Part shown: in pieces, positions 1 to 13,707 of the stretch
How positions within the stretch are numbered: position 1 is the stretch's first letter
Layout: every line of letters begins with the position of its first letter
NCBI GenBank assembly: GCA_950295325.1
Contig: OX485803.1
Span: 6,138,001 to 6,202,000 of the forward strand
DNA: 64,000 nucleotides
Direction: 5' to 3'
Origin: Polytrichum commune
Lineage: Eukaryota; Streptophyta; Polytrichopsida; Polytrichales; Polytrichaceae
Notes under the pieces: model-generated
Told to the model about the DNA's origin: nothing
The model's input: only the letters and a program-made list of their open reading frames with translations
The model's database searches: none
Translations under genes and position numbers: made by a program

Positions 1-2634
1 CATGTATTTATATGCTTGAAACCATTTAAGATCATAGACCACTTCAGGAGTATGTGCCTTATTCAATGATAAAATACTTTGATTCGATGACATGATGAAT
101 GTTTATGTGCAGCTTCCACTTTGGGCTAAACAACGCGCATTAGTGGTCCCAGGAGAGCTTGCACAGAAAGTGACATTTTGCTTAATCAGCCGGCAAATCC
201 ATTGAAATTAGTAATATTACCCACCGTAGCAGCGTTGATCAAGTAAAGCAACAAAGAGCCTATTATTCCTAAGGTAGATAGGTCTTAAAAGGTTACTTTT
301 TCCAACTAGCCCACTTCTCCTAGGATATGAAACACTCGATTAGTACTAGATGGTTAGCAATTCCAAATCGAGGCAATAACTGCTCTTCTCATAATTGTTG
401 AAGCTCATTTGATTATCTTTTACCCTATCAAAGTGAAGATTCTCATGCTCATTAAATGGTCATATATTCCCCCCCCCCCTCCCCAATTAAGTTTACTATT
501 GAATGTAGATATGATCATGGTGAGACGTCCCTCATTCATGATGACACTATAGGTTGGCGTCATCTCTCTCTCACCCGGAATGGGTATTCTATTTTGAACA
601 TGCCCTTTAATCTCTTTTAAACACATGTCTTTTTGGTATCTATTCTTGGCGTCACACCAAACCACATACGACTCAATTACAAGTGTCTTTATAAGAAAAG
701 CAATTGAATAAGGGTTGTCTACCTTACCTAACCAAGAATTTTGAAAATATGCAATCACGTTGTTTATTTCATCCTAAGCATTCATGAATCTTAGTCTAGA
801 GTTCTAAGGCAAGTCTTTCAACACCGCATGATACCAAATCTGATTGTTGGATCGTGGAGTTTGGAGGTCGCATCCTATTAGCTTTTCTGAATGAGGCAAA
901 TACCTAACGAGGAATTTGTGGTCAAAGTTTGTATGCACCTAGGATCTCTAGTCAAAGTGCAGATTCCATTATTTGTAAGGGGTACCATTTAGAGGTTCAC
1001 ATGTGCTTAGATTGAAACATTTGGGTACCTATTTGGGCATCATACAGCATCTAAAAGAAAAATCTACCACATTCAAACAAGCATGTCTTGTCTTTGAAAC
1101 TTTGCTTATGAATCACCTACCAGATATATGGATGTAGTTTCAAAGAAGTTACAAAACAAGACTCCATTGGGACTTTGTTCCTGCTTCAATTGGAAGTTGC
1201 TCCAACGTGGTTATGCTCATTCAATAAATGTTGGCAACAAGTTTCATAAATGGAAGTGGACGTGTGTGCAACTATGCTTAAAATGGTATGATCACTTTTA
1301 TCTACATACTATCAGAATGTAACCAATTTATGTGTACTTAAACTCCTATAACCTAAAACTAGCTACATATTAAGACAAGTGACCACTTAAATGCACACAT
1401 ACCTCACTCCATAAGCCATTTGCTAAGTTGATGTTATAGAAGTACTCATACAAATGTCAACTTTGTGGAAAAGCTACAAAGCAATCCAGAAGTGTCTCCT
1501 TGTACTGCATCTGCACTCTTTCAAGTTTAAGGTATGAAAGCCCTAATCACATTAATAATGCAAACACTAAAATTGAAGTGTTATTTGGCCAGGCTTGTGG
1601 TTAAGATTGGACACCAAAAAGACACTTGTTACAATGAGACTGGAGTATGTGCTCAAAATAGGGACACCGTTCCAATTTTAATAGTTAACACTATTTGGAG
1701 GGCCTCTGATATCACTTGAAGATAAAGACAAATTTTCACTTTGACCTCAAATTTTTCATCTCAACTACGACTTTTGACACTAGAACTGACAATCTTAATG
1801 ATATACAATTGGTAACTGGATGACACAATTTGCGATCCCATCCAAACAGCCAGAAGAGTATGTGGAGTTGGCAGTGCCTGTTACAGGCCCACATCACCTT
1901 ACAGTGCAATACCCTCATCAACAACTACTATAGTGCTCATTGTCCAAGTGTACACAATTTCTGAAAACTTGTTGCCGACATGCTGACCAAAGAATTTCAA
2001 GCTACTATCCTGGCCCATAGAAATTCTAGCAGACTGAATTGGCAAAAAACAATCTCACATCAAAACCTTGATAATCTGTCTTGATAAATAACACAAATAG
2101 GTGGGCCTACCACACTATCTTTTAACTACTAATTAACTACGGGTCCTATTTGTTAGCATAAAATCAGCTCAAAATTTCATGACCTATGTCTAGCTCTTGT
2201 GGTGAAAGTAACGCTCATTAAAAATAAAAACGAAGTGGAAACCTACTTCAAGAAACCTTAATGCTCTCAAATAAAGCCTACCACAATTATATTGGTGTCT
2301 AAGAATGTCTACTTCAGTCTCCATTGGATCATCACAAAGCCTGCACAGGACATAATCCAAGTGCTTAGCAGTAGATCCTGCACTGTGACATTGATATTGA
2401 ATCCAATGCTTCCCAACAAAATATTGTTGTATACCAGATACTTTAATACTAAGCATGAAGAATATACCTGCAAAAATGTGATAATGCCCCCAGAAATGTG
2501 AGCAGTCTTTTGCAAAAGAGTTGCCCTGCCTACAAAATTTTCTTGCAACCTGTGTATTCAGAACCAGATTAGCAAGCTCTCTAAGGATTGTCAACCCTTC
2601 CATCAGTTTCAAAGCGTTTATGTAATACAACATG
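1..2634. other. Downstream flank of the helicase gene, no gene recognised
   Basis: AT-rich sequence with only short open frames on both strands, none with recognisable domains or splice-supported extension. A C10 tract lies near 469-482. The last few hundred bases probably include the 3' untranslated region of the minus-strand helicase gene. I see no RNA gene or transposon termini here. Confidence 0.5.
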
Positions 2635-5600
2635 TCAATCTTTCCTTCTCTTCACATCCTTGGAGCCTTTTGACACCTCTTTCCTTCCCGTGCTATTCGC
2701 TGATTGAAACCGTGGCTTCTTCTTGAAGACTTGCGACGTACCAATAGGTTTTGGTTTTCGCGCACCTTTTTCTGCTTTTTGAGGTTGTTGCTTCTTTAAA
2801 CCATCAGATTTACCGATGGGTTTTGGTTTTCGAGAAGAAGATTTTGATTGCTGTGTCTTTTTGGGGTCATCAGATTGCAGTGAAACTTCATTGGGTTTAA
2901 AAGCTCTCTGTTTATGAACTTTCGGGAGATTCAGCATCCACGAAGGCACATCACATCCTGATGCAAAAATAACATGCGCAACAGAACGCAATAGAGGTAC
3001 ATCATCTTCCGTATAGAATGTTACTGCATGTCCGGACCTCCCTGCTCTTCCACTGCGGCCTGCCATCAAGGAGGGAAGCACTCAAAATAAATATTTGAAC
3101 ACGTGCAATCCTGAAAGTGCTAAAGGACCACATATTTTAAATGACTTTTTTTTGAGGCATTACAGTTATAACTCAACATGACTTTTGGAAGAACTCTGTT
3201 GTTTTGCATACAACACCTTCCGTGTTCTGTAAGTTTGCGTAGCATGCTTGGAGTTAGTGTGGAGAATTGAACAAAGAACATTCTATATCACTTCATTAAC
3301 AGTCAAACTCGTTTTGGCATGCCAAGAGGTGCTAAAATGAATTTGACCCTCAATGAACCAAAATAGGTTGCTATTTGTTCAAATTCAAACACTCCCTTCA
3401 AGCATGCACCACACATGGAAAGAAATTATTGATATTGTATGTAAATCAACCAATGGAAATTCATAGGGGACCAACCCCCGACGAAAAGGACAACTCTACT
3501 AGCATCCTACTACTGTTTCCTTCTAAAGAATAGGGACTAGCATTCTGCAAATTACCAACACGGACTGAACATCAAATGAAATTTTGCATTCACCATGATC
3601 TTCACTGTTAGAAAAGGAAGAGGTGTCTTCAAAAAAGGAATGATTCAATTACCAACACGATGTATGTAGGAAGAAATTGTAGGGGGGAAGTCATAGTTGA
3701 TGACGCAGTTCAGGCCTTTGAAATCCATGCCTCTCCCCATCAAGTCTGTGGCAATAAGCACCCAGGTCTTCCCCTCCCGGAACTTCTCGACAGCAGCATC
3801 TCTCTGAAATTTTCCAAGTCCTATTGATTTCAAATGCCCATCATATAGCCTCCACCTCACGTATGTGAAGGATACATTTGTAAGGACACACAAAAACCCC
3901 TAGCTCTGAGATTGATACCTCTCCACCCCTACGACCTAGGGTTCATCATCAATCAAACATAATCTTGCAAAAAGTCTAACTGGACCAAACACAGTCTGTC
4001 CAACAGCCTGACTGAAACTTGTGTGCAAATTCAGTATCCTAGCTTAAACGACAACAAATTCACAGAATCCTAAAAAAAAAATCTCAATGTTTTTAAACCT
4101 GAGCTTGAGTGCGATCAGCATGAATGCTATCAACATTGACATCATCAAATGCCAACTCCTTATGTAGCTCCTTTGCTCGCTCCTTGCTTTTCACAAATAC
4201 CAACACAGGAGGTTGCAAACTCTGCAATAACCAGGATAAGAGAGTTATCAATGAAATTTGGGATCAAACTCCGGGTAAGTTGGCTACAAGGTGAGTTTGA
4301 GAGAGTTTTGTGTAAAGTCACCCAAGTTTTGTCAAGGCTTAATTAAATTTAGTGCTGTCAGGCTATTAAAAAACAGCTTTCTAACTTGTCACACTAGGAT
4401 GGGTGGGCCAGGCTAGCCTTGCATAGGCCGATCTGGGACTTCAGGTGGTGTATCCCATGTGCAGACACTATATTAGATCCTAAAGTTCTCTCAAAGTTTC
4501 TAGGATTGCAAGAGGAAGTCCAAGGGGTTTTACCCAAGTTTCAAAATTAGGCTCCAATGCACAACAAGCTAATGAGCTCTTAAAAGAAAATTCTCTCAAA
4601 GATGGACCAAAATCCAAATTTCTTCCCTCTTTGAGTGACTTTACAGATAACTCTAATGTAGCACTAAAAGTTTGTTGATTGCAATTAGGGAGGGCTAAGA
4701 GAAGAACCTGTCATCTTCAGATGCTACAAATCTGATAGACAGAAGTAGCACATGTGTGTACTGGCATAGAAGCACCCTAATGTGATGTTGAAAAACAAGA
4801 GAATCACAGGCAACTAACCTCATTAAAGATTTGTCGTAGTGCAAGAAGCTTTCCCTCCTCACTCCCAACAAACACCAATTTTTGGTTCACTGTTTGTGCT
4901 GCAGAATTTCTGGACCAAAGCAACATGCACAAGCTGCGTAAGTCATCAAACAAGGGAGCCAATATTAAAGGAAACCTTTTGAAACTCTTGGTTCTTAATT
5001 CCAAAGTGTCTAGAAGGCCCAATCTGGGCCTCTCCATGCACAAAAACGTGTATTTGAGCTACATATTTCCATTTTTAGCTAATTGTGTCAAAACTTAACC
5101 TATATAAAATTTCACTCATTCTTCAAGTGGAGTCTGGAATTTTCACATTGGCTGAATACTTTAATGTTGTTCAAGATTTGGGTTCAACTACAAAGCATGG
5201 GGGCGCCGTTGATATACATACATAGTTAGTATTTGGATCATAAATGTCACAGGTGAGCACATTTTTATTTTCTTCTTGATTTAACATAGTGGTAGATATG
5301 GTTTTGTATCTTAATTAGATATGGTTACAAAACCCATGAATATAGGAACCAAAAAATTTGATTCTAAGATATGGTGAGGCTTGTAGAAATTGTCTATATA
5401 GGTTGTTTATTGAGCCTCTTAGTCCTTCAAGGGTTCACCATATGCGTTTCTTAATGAGACAATGATAGACCAGATCAAGTATACAGTTGCAAAGCTAGTC
5501 AATCCCAGAGTGTACTCAAATATGCAACTTTGACAATTAAAAGTTGAGTCCCAACAGTGGTATTGTAAGCACCTCTCCCCAATAGTGATGCGAACAGCAT

Positions 5601-8600
5601 CATGCATGATTGACCGGGCAAGCTCCTCCACAGAATCTGGTAATGTGGCACTAAATAGAGCTCGAGTTATGGTAGGTTTGGTGCAGGCGGCAACAACAGA
5701 ATCGATTTGCTCCACGAACCCCATCTCAAATAACTTATCTGATTCATCCAGAACTAAATACTCCACTCTGCATCCATATATGATTTCGATTTAAGACACA
5801 ACATTCTCATCGCCCAAAGGTAAAGTCATAGAAAAAGCATAAAGGAAGACATATTACAATGTCAGCATATTCACATAGTAGTCTTTTTGAAAGAGTCATA
5901 AATCATTAGCAGTTAAACATCGTGAGAAGCCTTCAAAATTTTGAGATGAAAATCATTTTATATAGCTGTCTTTTGCCAAAGCCAAGCGCCTCCCCTTCAT
6001 TTTACCAAAAATGCATGTTTTGGTACCACTTGAACACTTCTTAAACATTATAAGTTGTCAAAAGTGGGACAAAACTCCCTACTAAACCATGAGTTTTTGA
6101 GACACTTATTTGGATAACTCTAATAACACTGCAACTTTGACAGAAAAGGACAGAGTTCTTGTGACTTTTATTAAAGTAAGGATGCCATACTCGCTCAGGT
6201 TGATTTTTGACTCCTTCAGAAGAAAATCCAACCGCAACGGAGTGGAGACAAGAATATCACAGGGCACGTTCGAGAAGTCATTGCATGCGGCTAATGTCTT
6301 AGTCATCACCCTCACCCGAAACTTGGTACCAACCACAAGTTTTTTCAGCTCACGACTTGTTTGCATGGCAAGCTCTCGAGCAGGGCACAAAAAAACTGCA
6401 CGAACTCCTCCTTTACTCGGCAACTGCACTAAAAAATTCCAATGTTAAATTGCTGGTTACATGGATTTTGCAATATCAAAGTAGATACAGCTAGGAACAA
6501 CCATGCAACATTAAGACTAGCTTGCTTCCTGAAACCTGTAGATTCTGCAAAACTATGCAGATTTACAGTGATATACAGCTGTTACCATCAAGTTTCAAAT
6601 TTCCCAAAGACCCCCAAAAAAATGTTGATCGATAGTGTTATCCTTTAACTCATGAAGACTTTTGGTCAGGAGCTGATCGTTTTGCACATAACACCTTCCA
6701 TGCTCAGTAAGTTTTCAGTGCAGCTCACAGGTAACGTGGAGATTTGAACAAAGAACATTGTATATGCATTCATTGAGGGTCAAACTTATTTTTGCATGCC
6801 AAGAGTTGCCAGATTGAGTTTGGCCCTCACTGAACCAAAATAGGTTGCTCATTATTCAACTTCGAGCACTACCTCCAAGCTTGCACCACAAATGGAAGAA
6901 AATCTCAATTTTGTATGCAAAATAACCAATTGAAAATCATAGGGTACCAACCCCTCATGAAAAAGTCCCATTGAGTTAAAGGATAACCCTAATAAACCTC
7001 CAACTTGTGTACTGTGACTGCCCCTACCTAATGAAAACAAAACTAGGAAAATATTGACTGATACAATGAAGTCAACTGAAGGTTAAAAAAAGAGGCGGCA
7101 GAAATAACCTTCAGTTTCATAAGGATTGGCAGCGCAAAGGCTAGAGTCTTCCCAGAGCCTGTGGGTGCACATGCAAAACACTCTCGTCCCTGCATTGCAA
7201 TTCGCAGAGAGCATTCAGTTATGTACACCACTTGTCTATGCAATAATGGATAACTTTGATTAGCAAGTGATGGCCTTGGTAAACTTAGTACACCGCAATT
7301 CATATAAACTGCCTGAGGCAACAGTTTCAGAAATCAAAAATAAAAATCAACAAAAACAAAAGATCCAGAATGAAGAAACATCATTAACCTGTCCCAATCT
7401 GGAAACAGACTAGAAGGCTACTAAGAACTAGTGCACATGCATCAGAATTTTGATAACCTACAGCAAGCAAAGCGGTTATTGCTTGGCGTTGAATTGGTGT
7501 TGGTTCTGTATATCCAGCATCTGCAATGTTCTTCATCAAGTACTTTTTGCACCGATATCTGCCATCTGATGGAAGGGAAAAAACATGCAAGATTGAATTG
7601 TGACAAGTTCAGAATTTACCAGCGGCCAAACACATAAGACCTTAAGTACCAGTACTCTTTTAACAATAAGATTTCTTCCTTTCTCCATGAATACCTTCAA
7701 AAGAAAATGGATGCATACTCCATACTTGTGCCACATACTCAGTTGAAGGAAAATATAACTTATACACTTATACATTAGACTAATGTGGAAACTTCAACTA
7801 CCCTCTTCAGTAATTGGCATGCCAAGAAAACATAAATTGATTTTCCATGATATTTCAAAAAGGGCAGGATACTGTGTTCTCAATTGCTCGAATGAGAGAA
7901 GTGGGGCTGGAACATCTCGACCAGAGACATGAATCTGATATTTCTTCCTCCATGTGCCAATCACCTGCACCATATACAATCACATATGAAAGAAAAATCT
8001 ACACCAAAAAAACCAGCACAAGATGATGAATCAGACTATCTAAATATAGTAGGTCCTACACGCCAAACATTTGTTAGGCAGTACTTAAATTACAGGTGCC
8101 AGTTTGAGTCTAAAGTCAAAGGAACGGGATATTTCTCATCACCCAAGTGGATATGATAAGAATCTATGCTGCAAGAGTTCAAATCCACACAATATCCCAA
8201 GAAATATGCAAAGAGCAAAAGCATACCTCTGCCTCCGGGAGCAGCCCCTTCACTTTCACCTTTGGTTCAAAATCCTCATTGGTAATTTCAGGACTTTCAT
8301 CAGTTAACTTTATGGATTTGAAAGGATTGAAAGATTTCTCTATCCCTGCATGTTGACAAATAATTTTAGATATGTAAACCAGTGAGAGATCTATTGAGTT
8401 TGGCAAAAAGATGCAATTACCAGTAGTAGTAAGAAACAAAGATGTACAACTCTCCAGATTCAAAGAGAAGTGCTTGATTCTGACTTTCAACTACAGATTG
8501 ATCGTGATAAGTCCATGTTGGACTCCAGCAATTAAAAATTTCCAAGGAGATATACATTATGTTGTAAACTGCGATGAATAACACTATTATGCAATACCCA

Positions 8601-9525
8601 TCTTTTAGCCACAAATATGAATGAACAGTCTGCAAGCTGCTAACATATATTAAGCCTTACATTGAGGCACACAGATTTTGTTGGTAAAAAGCCAAGTTTA
8701 GTTACCCTTAGATGTACTCTAATCAAATGTTGGTCTACTCACATTCTAGGTCCTCAGTGAAATATTAGTTGAGGATACTCCTCAACACTTATTTCTTGCA
8801 CAGTGGAACTGCTCATGAGTTATTTCACAACCTAAAAACTTTATGACCTATTTCAGCAGCAAAGTTTTCCAAATTGAATAACCAATAATATCAATAGCAA
8901 CTTAGAAAATTAAGTGCACACATTGATCTTCAAAATATGCTCCCAAAACCATAAGTAACATTATTGTCACAATGAAAAATCTTTCAAGAAATAGCCAAAA
9001 TGGAAAAATTCCAACTATCTAATAGGTTAATAAAGACAAGAAATGTAGGTTTTTATTCATAAGCACATATAGGATGTACATGAGCCATAGGTTTGCAAAG
9101 GTCATATAAAGCAACACAGAAACGTACCACTCTCTTGCTCCAGTTGTCTCTTCCTTTTTTTCCTGTGACCGTTACTCTCCACATTATTCTCCAACGTAAC
9201 AGGTGCAGATATCACATTGGTCTTGCTACTATTAGTCTCATCCAAACTAGGATTGACTTTCTTCGGCTGCAAGACATGTTGAAAAACTTGAGAAGCAAAT
9301 TGCCGTGACAATGCTGTGCACATTTAAGACTATAAACGTATGATCTCGTATAAATTTATTATTGACGAAGAATTTCAAGCCCTAGGAAGAGTGAAGCAAT
9401 TTCTATTCAAATTAAATCTGAAAACCCTGTAGAAATGTGGCCACAAGTACCTGAAATCGATTGAAGTCGGAAGTAAACCTTTTCTTGTCCAACCGCACAC
9501 CCGCGAAAAGAAATGCCGGATCCAT
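2635..9525 (-). CDS. RH57: DEAD-box ATP-dependent RNA helicase, ROK1/DDX52/RH57 type (12 exons, 606 aa)
   Basis: Exons, reading along the minus strand: 9525-9451, 9266-9128, 8345-8227, 7964-7873, 7558-7462, 7189-7109, 6423-6191, 5767-5573, 4909-4819, 4221-4099, 3803-3653, 3059-2635. All introns are GT-AG and phases join without a break (1821 nt). Motifs in order: Q motif ([10 protein letters not shown], exon 5), Walker A APTGSGKT at about 182-189, PARELA 215-220, motif II as DESD 286-289 (typical of this subfamily rather than DEAD), SAT 318-320, motif V as [10 protein letters not shown], and motif VI HRVGRSGR 463-470. The short N-terminus (FLFAGV..DKKRF) and the CDVPSW motif after motif VI match plant RH57. 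A Lys-rich tail carries two RKPKPIG units. Family knowledge: the yeast homologue Rok1 unwinds snoRNA-pre-rRNA duplexes in 18S rRNA processing, so a nucleolar role is inferred. The ATG at 9525 is the first Met giving the conserved N-terminus. Confidence 0.93.
3178..3490. repeat. Dispersed repeat, copy 1, in helicase intron 11
   Basis: About 310 bp closely resembling 6656-6966 in the same orientation. Shared blocks include a segment beginning with an acaccttcc core, a run reading aaccaaaataggttgct, and a block near the end reading ccaaccccc. It lies entirely inside the intron between exons 11 and 12. No terminal repeats or target duplications are visible, so the class is unknown. Confidence 0.7.
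6656..6966. repeat. Dispersed repeat, copy 2, in helicase intron 6
   Basis: Second copy of the repeat at 3178-3490, direct orientation, inside the intron between exons 6 and 7. Divergence is moderate with several small indels, so the copies are not recent. Either one was duplicated locally or both inserted independently. Confidence 0.7.
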
Positions 9526-9559
9526 CTCCAACAGTCGGTTCACCAACAGCACACAATTC

Positions 9560-10580
9560 AGCTGCTCATTTTCTTCCTATAGAATGCCTCCAGCTTGGAC
9601 TGCACCAAAATTATTCAGCGTCCCTAAGAGCCTCTCAACCCTTCCAATTCTTCAGCAGCTCTTCCAACCTCGTCTGGAATGTAGTCGGATTCCTGAGACA
9701 AGAATGTTGGCGATTGAAATTTTGGAGGGCAAGCAAGTTCGGGAAGATGGATGTCTCTCCGACAAGCTCAAACAAAGGCTTCAACAAATGCTCCTTAAAC
9801 CCTAAAACCCTAACCCCTGCAATACCCTAGGCACCTAAGGTCTGGGACTTTCAACACAACTCTCACCCAGTGGATTTTTATCTGAAACCGAAAAACGTTG
9901 CCTCTCAATTGCCTCCCAGAATTTGCATTTGCAACAATAGCGCAAATCTCTCTTGCTTTCAGAACTTGTGCAGATTTTCGCCGAATTCCAGGGACATGAG
10001 TATCCCTTAAGCTTTTGTTACCTTGAACCCTGCAATACCTACTCACCTAAACTCTGGACTTCCAAACCAGCAATTCCCTAAAGGATTCCATTTATAACCA
10101 AATTGTGCGTTCAGTTCACTGAGAGGAAAACCAGATTGAGGAAGTGCAAAATTCCAGAGACACAGATGTTCCTTGACCCCTTAAACCCTAAACCCTGGGA
10201 CTTTCCCCAACACTTAGGTTCCGTCTCAAACAAGAATTTCTATTCATTTCCACGTGCACTTTACGAGAACAGAAAACCGGGAAAGTGTGAAAGTGGCGAT
10301 CAATACACCCAGAACTCTTCACAGCCCCAAAGTACATAGTCTAGAATGAAATGAAATGTGGATTGAGCCCTTACCTCCCAATTGCCTCTCACAGTTTGCA
10401 TCCCCAGCAATGCTGCAAATCTTCCTTGCTTTCAAACCTTTCCAGAATGCACGTAAGTAGTCGAATTTGTGATGCACAGGCGAGTGCGCTTGAAATCTGG
10501 ATGTCAAGCAAGTTCAGCAGCACGCATGCTACTCCGAGTGACAGTGTCGATGTAAACCTCCTTAAACCCTAAACCCTGAC
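9560..10580. promoter_or_regulatory. Upstream region of the helicase gene with repeated telo-box modules
   Basis: This region lies immediately upstream of the minus-strand helicase start. It contains AAACCCTAA-type telo-boxes at 9797-9830, 10181-10196 and 10562-10577. These are embedded in degenerate repeated modules: a block around 'attgcctc' recurs near 9903 and 10380, and a 'ccctgcaatacc' block recurs near 9815 and 10028. Telo-boxes are established promoter elements of plant ribosome-biogenesis and translation genes, which fits the RH57 assignment. The transcription start is not determined. Confidence 0.55.
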
Positions 10581-12864
10581 CATGGAGTCAACCTGTTGTC
10601 TTCCCTTGAGCATGGGTTCTCATTATGCAATTGTAAGGTGGAACTTAGGATGGGTTCACACTTAGGGTCCAACACCAAAAGACACCAACCAAATGTTGAG
10701 CAATTCTATTGGTCGCACCCGAAGAGTTTACACTTGGGTCTAGGTCCAAGGTATGAAAAAAATGAGGTGGCATTGATGTGGCATTACTTTTAGGTAAAAC
10801 TTTGGTGGTTTTCACTCAAGAAAACACTCTTCTTGGTTTCAGATAACTAGAGTTATTCCCAAAGTTTTTGAGAACACTCATGATTTGGTAAGGAGTTTTG
10901 GTCCATTGTTGATAATTTACAATGTTTAAGGAGTGTTAAAGTGTTGTTGGAACCCAAAAATTTGGTGAAACAAAAGGGAAGTGTTTGACCCTGGCTAAAA
11001 GATGGTTGTATGAAAATCACTTTGGCCAATTTTATCAAAGGAGGCACCAAAAATTAGTACTGGAATATATGGTATTCAACTCAAAGAAAATTCGAATAAA
11101 ACTATGGCTCATCAAAAATTGCTTGATTTGGCAAGCAACCATTATATGACGTTTTGTATTTGGCTCTTTGGAGTGAATATGTTGAATTAACTTCTTTGCA
11201 AGTGTTGGTTGGTTTTACATGTTGTGGCCAATTATCAATTGTTTAAGAATGATGGGTATTCCAGCCCATTATAACCAACCATTATAAGGATCAATTTCAG
11301 ATAGTTTAATTCCAAATAAAGGATGCTAGTGCTAACAAAAATGACAATTCTAGATGACATTTTAAGGTCAAAATTTGATGTTTTCCGCTACTTTAATCAT
11401 ATATCGTTGTCAATGGTACAAGATGGAGGATAGAGCCTTCAGTTTTAATATGCGTATTTCTAAAAAATATATGTAATATAAGCAAGGTGCCATGCACACA
11501 AGGCTTTGCCCATTGGATGAATTTATCTAAAAAACAATCTTAAATCCAATAATTTTATTCCCTTCGAGTTTATCTCAAATCACTTGAAAAGTGTATTAAT
11601 TGAAGTGTTTCTCAAATCAAATGAATTTGTCTCTCAAATTCAAAAACAATAAGAATTTTTTTATGTGAATTATAAACCAAATCTTAACATGAGGATTGTA
11701 ACAAAAAAAAACATGAAACTATATCTCTAAAGGATTCAATTTGCAAAGTGAAGTAAAGAGAGATTTTTGAAAATATTGGAAGTTGTATCAACATTGATTG
11801 ATTAAATTTTATCAACCTTAAGAAAGAAGCAACTCTTGTCAAACATATTTAGATCCACCGTAACAATATTCTAAACCATTTCATAAGTTGAGGAAAGTAA
11901 CTAAAAGTATGTAGCTACATCTCTCAAGTATTGCCAAGTGGAGTCAAGGTTCATAAGAAATCTTATACATAGTGCACATATTACAATACAAGAGTGCCTA
12001 GAAGATACCTACATATATCATATTGGGGTCAAACATGATTAAAACTTCTTAAACTCTTACCTGAAGCTTCCTTTCCCATGTGCAACTCACAAAGACCAAG
12101 TTTGTGTATTTATTCATGAGTGTAATTTAAAAAAAAAATTGGACTTTAATGAAGTCTATGGTTATTTCATCCAACACTAAACTTTAAAAGGGGAAATAGC
12201 CTATATGTACATCATCGCACTCATAATAAGGTCTTTGACAATGAACTAAGAGTAGTCTTTTTTCCACCAATGAAAAGACCAACCAACACTTTTAAAGTGA
12301 GGAGAAATGAGAACCTAGAAAGCTTAGCAATGATTGTAGGAAAGACACATGTTGTCCTTTCATACAATTTGCAACTAGTATGTCACCTTCCCTATTGCTT
12401 CCTCCATCTCCATAGCCCCAAAAATGATCTCAAACAAATCTTTACGTATCAAAAATTACACTTTTAGAGCCCATGCACCCCATCAAACTTTTGCTCATAT
12501 ATTTATTCTTCTATCTAATCTCAAAAACTTGAATTTGAGGGTCAAGGGTAGCTTAAAAAATGGATGCAACAAACATAAGAACCACAAACAACAAGTGCAT
12601 TGATGTACAACTTCAACTTGGAAGAAACTCAAGTTGGAAGATCTATAGCCCCCCCCCCCCCCCCAACATTTGGGAATTAACATAGGTTTTAGATAGCTCT
12701 ATCTAGTTTCTCACATGACTTTCTAATTATCTAAAGTTAACTTAGTTCCATCCACATTAGTCATAGAATTTCCACATTCATATGCATACATTCATTCAAG
12801 AACAAATTTATGGGAGGGAAAAAAAAACAAAAAAAAACAAAAAACAAAAAAAGAAGTGAGATTC
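10581..12864. other. Intergenic AT-rich stretch, no gene seen
   Basis: No convincing coding frame, RNA gene or transposon termini. Low-complexity tracts include a C16 run at 12649-12664 and A-rich sequence at 12822-12852. Confidence 0.5.
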
Positions 12865-13030
12865 GTGCTCTACATAACATTGTTAAGCAGTGTGTGTATG
12901 TGGACGCCGAGAATATAACCATGGATGCTGCAACTAACATCTGAATTTACACTAAATGCATCATCCATGGTTATATTCTCGGAGCTCACATGAACAAACA
13001 CACATTGCTTAATATTGTTACGTAGAGCAC
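12865..13030. mobile_element. Foldback MITE, about 166 bp with ~65-bp arms
   Basis: The left arm starts gtgctctac at 12865 and the right arm ends gtagagcac at 13030. The arms pair over about 65 bp, with a perfect block around the ccatggttatattctcg motif. A ~35-bp spacer separates them. No clear target duplication is visible. It lies about 680 bp upstream of the ACD11-like start codon. Confidence 0.8.
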
Positions 13031-13117
13031 AGCCAATATAATTATTTTTAAAAAACCTATTTTTGAATTATCTTCTACTCTACATTTTTATGAAAAAAAC
13101 ACTACGTCCAGGTAAAT

Positions 13118-13146
13118 GTCCCTTGGTCACGGCCCTTGGTCACGTG
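13118..13146 (+). promoter_or_regulatory. Duplicated CCTTGGTCAC motif ending in a G-box
   Basis: Two adjacent copies of a cccttggtcacg unit, the second completing a perfect CACGTG G-box at 13141-13146. This lies about 560 bp upstream of the ACD11-like ATG. G-boxes bind bZIP and bHLH factors in plants. A role in regulating this gene is inference from position only. Confidence 0.4.
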
Positions 13147-13707
13147 TGAACACGCCGGGCCAGCCTACGAAACAAGGGGCGACAGGGGTCTCATAGATAG
13201 AGCGCTACTAATGCATTCCCATGGCTCTTCTACCGAAAACAGACTTCCAAATATCTCCTCCAAACAGAAAGATCTTGAGCAATTTATCAGTACTTAGCGA
13301 CGAGCGTCAATCACCGTTGCGCATTGTCGGATTAGGAGAAGCGAGCGGATCAATAAAGTTAGCAGCTACGACTGTATAATTCGTAGCATTCTGGCAATTG
13401 ATAAAATAGACGGTTAACCACCTCATTCACATCATCAGTGTTTGAAGAAGGAGCTTTTGGGGCAGGCAACTTCCTTAGTTTCTCGGCTACTGATATTGCA
13501 GCCAAGGGAAACCATCTCAATCTCCTTGCACTTGGAGAATTGGATTCGGAGGTTGTGAAATTGAGCATTCGTGTGGTTCATGAAAAAGGGGTTAAGTGTA
13601 ACACCATACTTTCTTTTGAGAACGAGTTTCGGAGCAGTTCTGGGTCATTGGGGTGTTAGGGTTACTTGCCGGATTTAGTAGCGAGGAGGGTATTTTGCTC
13701 TGTGGCG

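Noticed and set aside
420-758. 112-codon minus-strand frame near the left edge
   Set aside because: Contains a poly-G-coded Gly run from a C10 tract and no recognisable domain.
2190-2633. 147-codon minus-strand frame downstream of the helicase
   Set aside because: Directly follows the helicase stop codon, has no conserved motifs and is best explained as 3' untranslated sequence.
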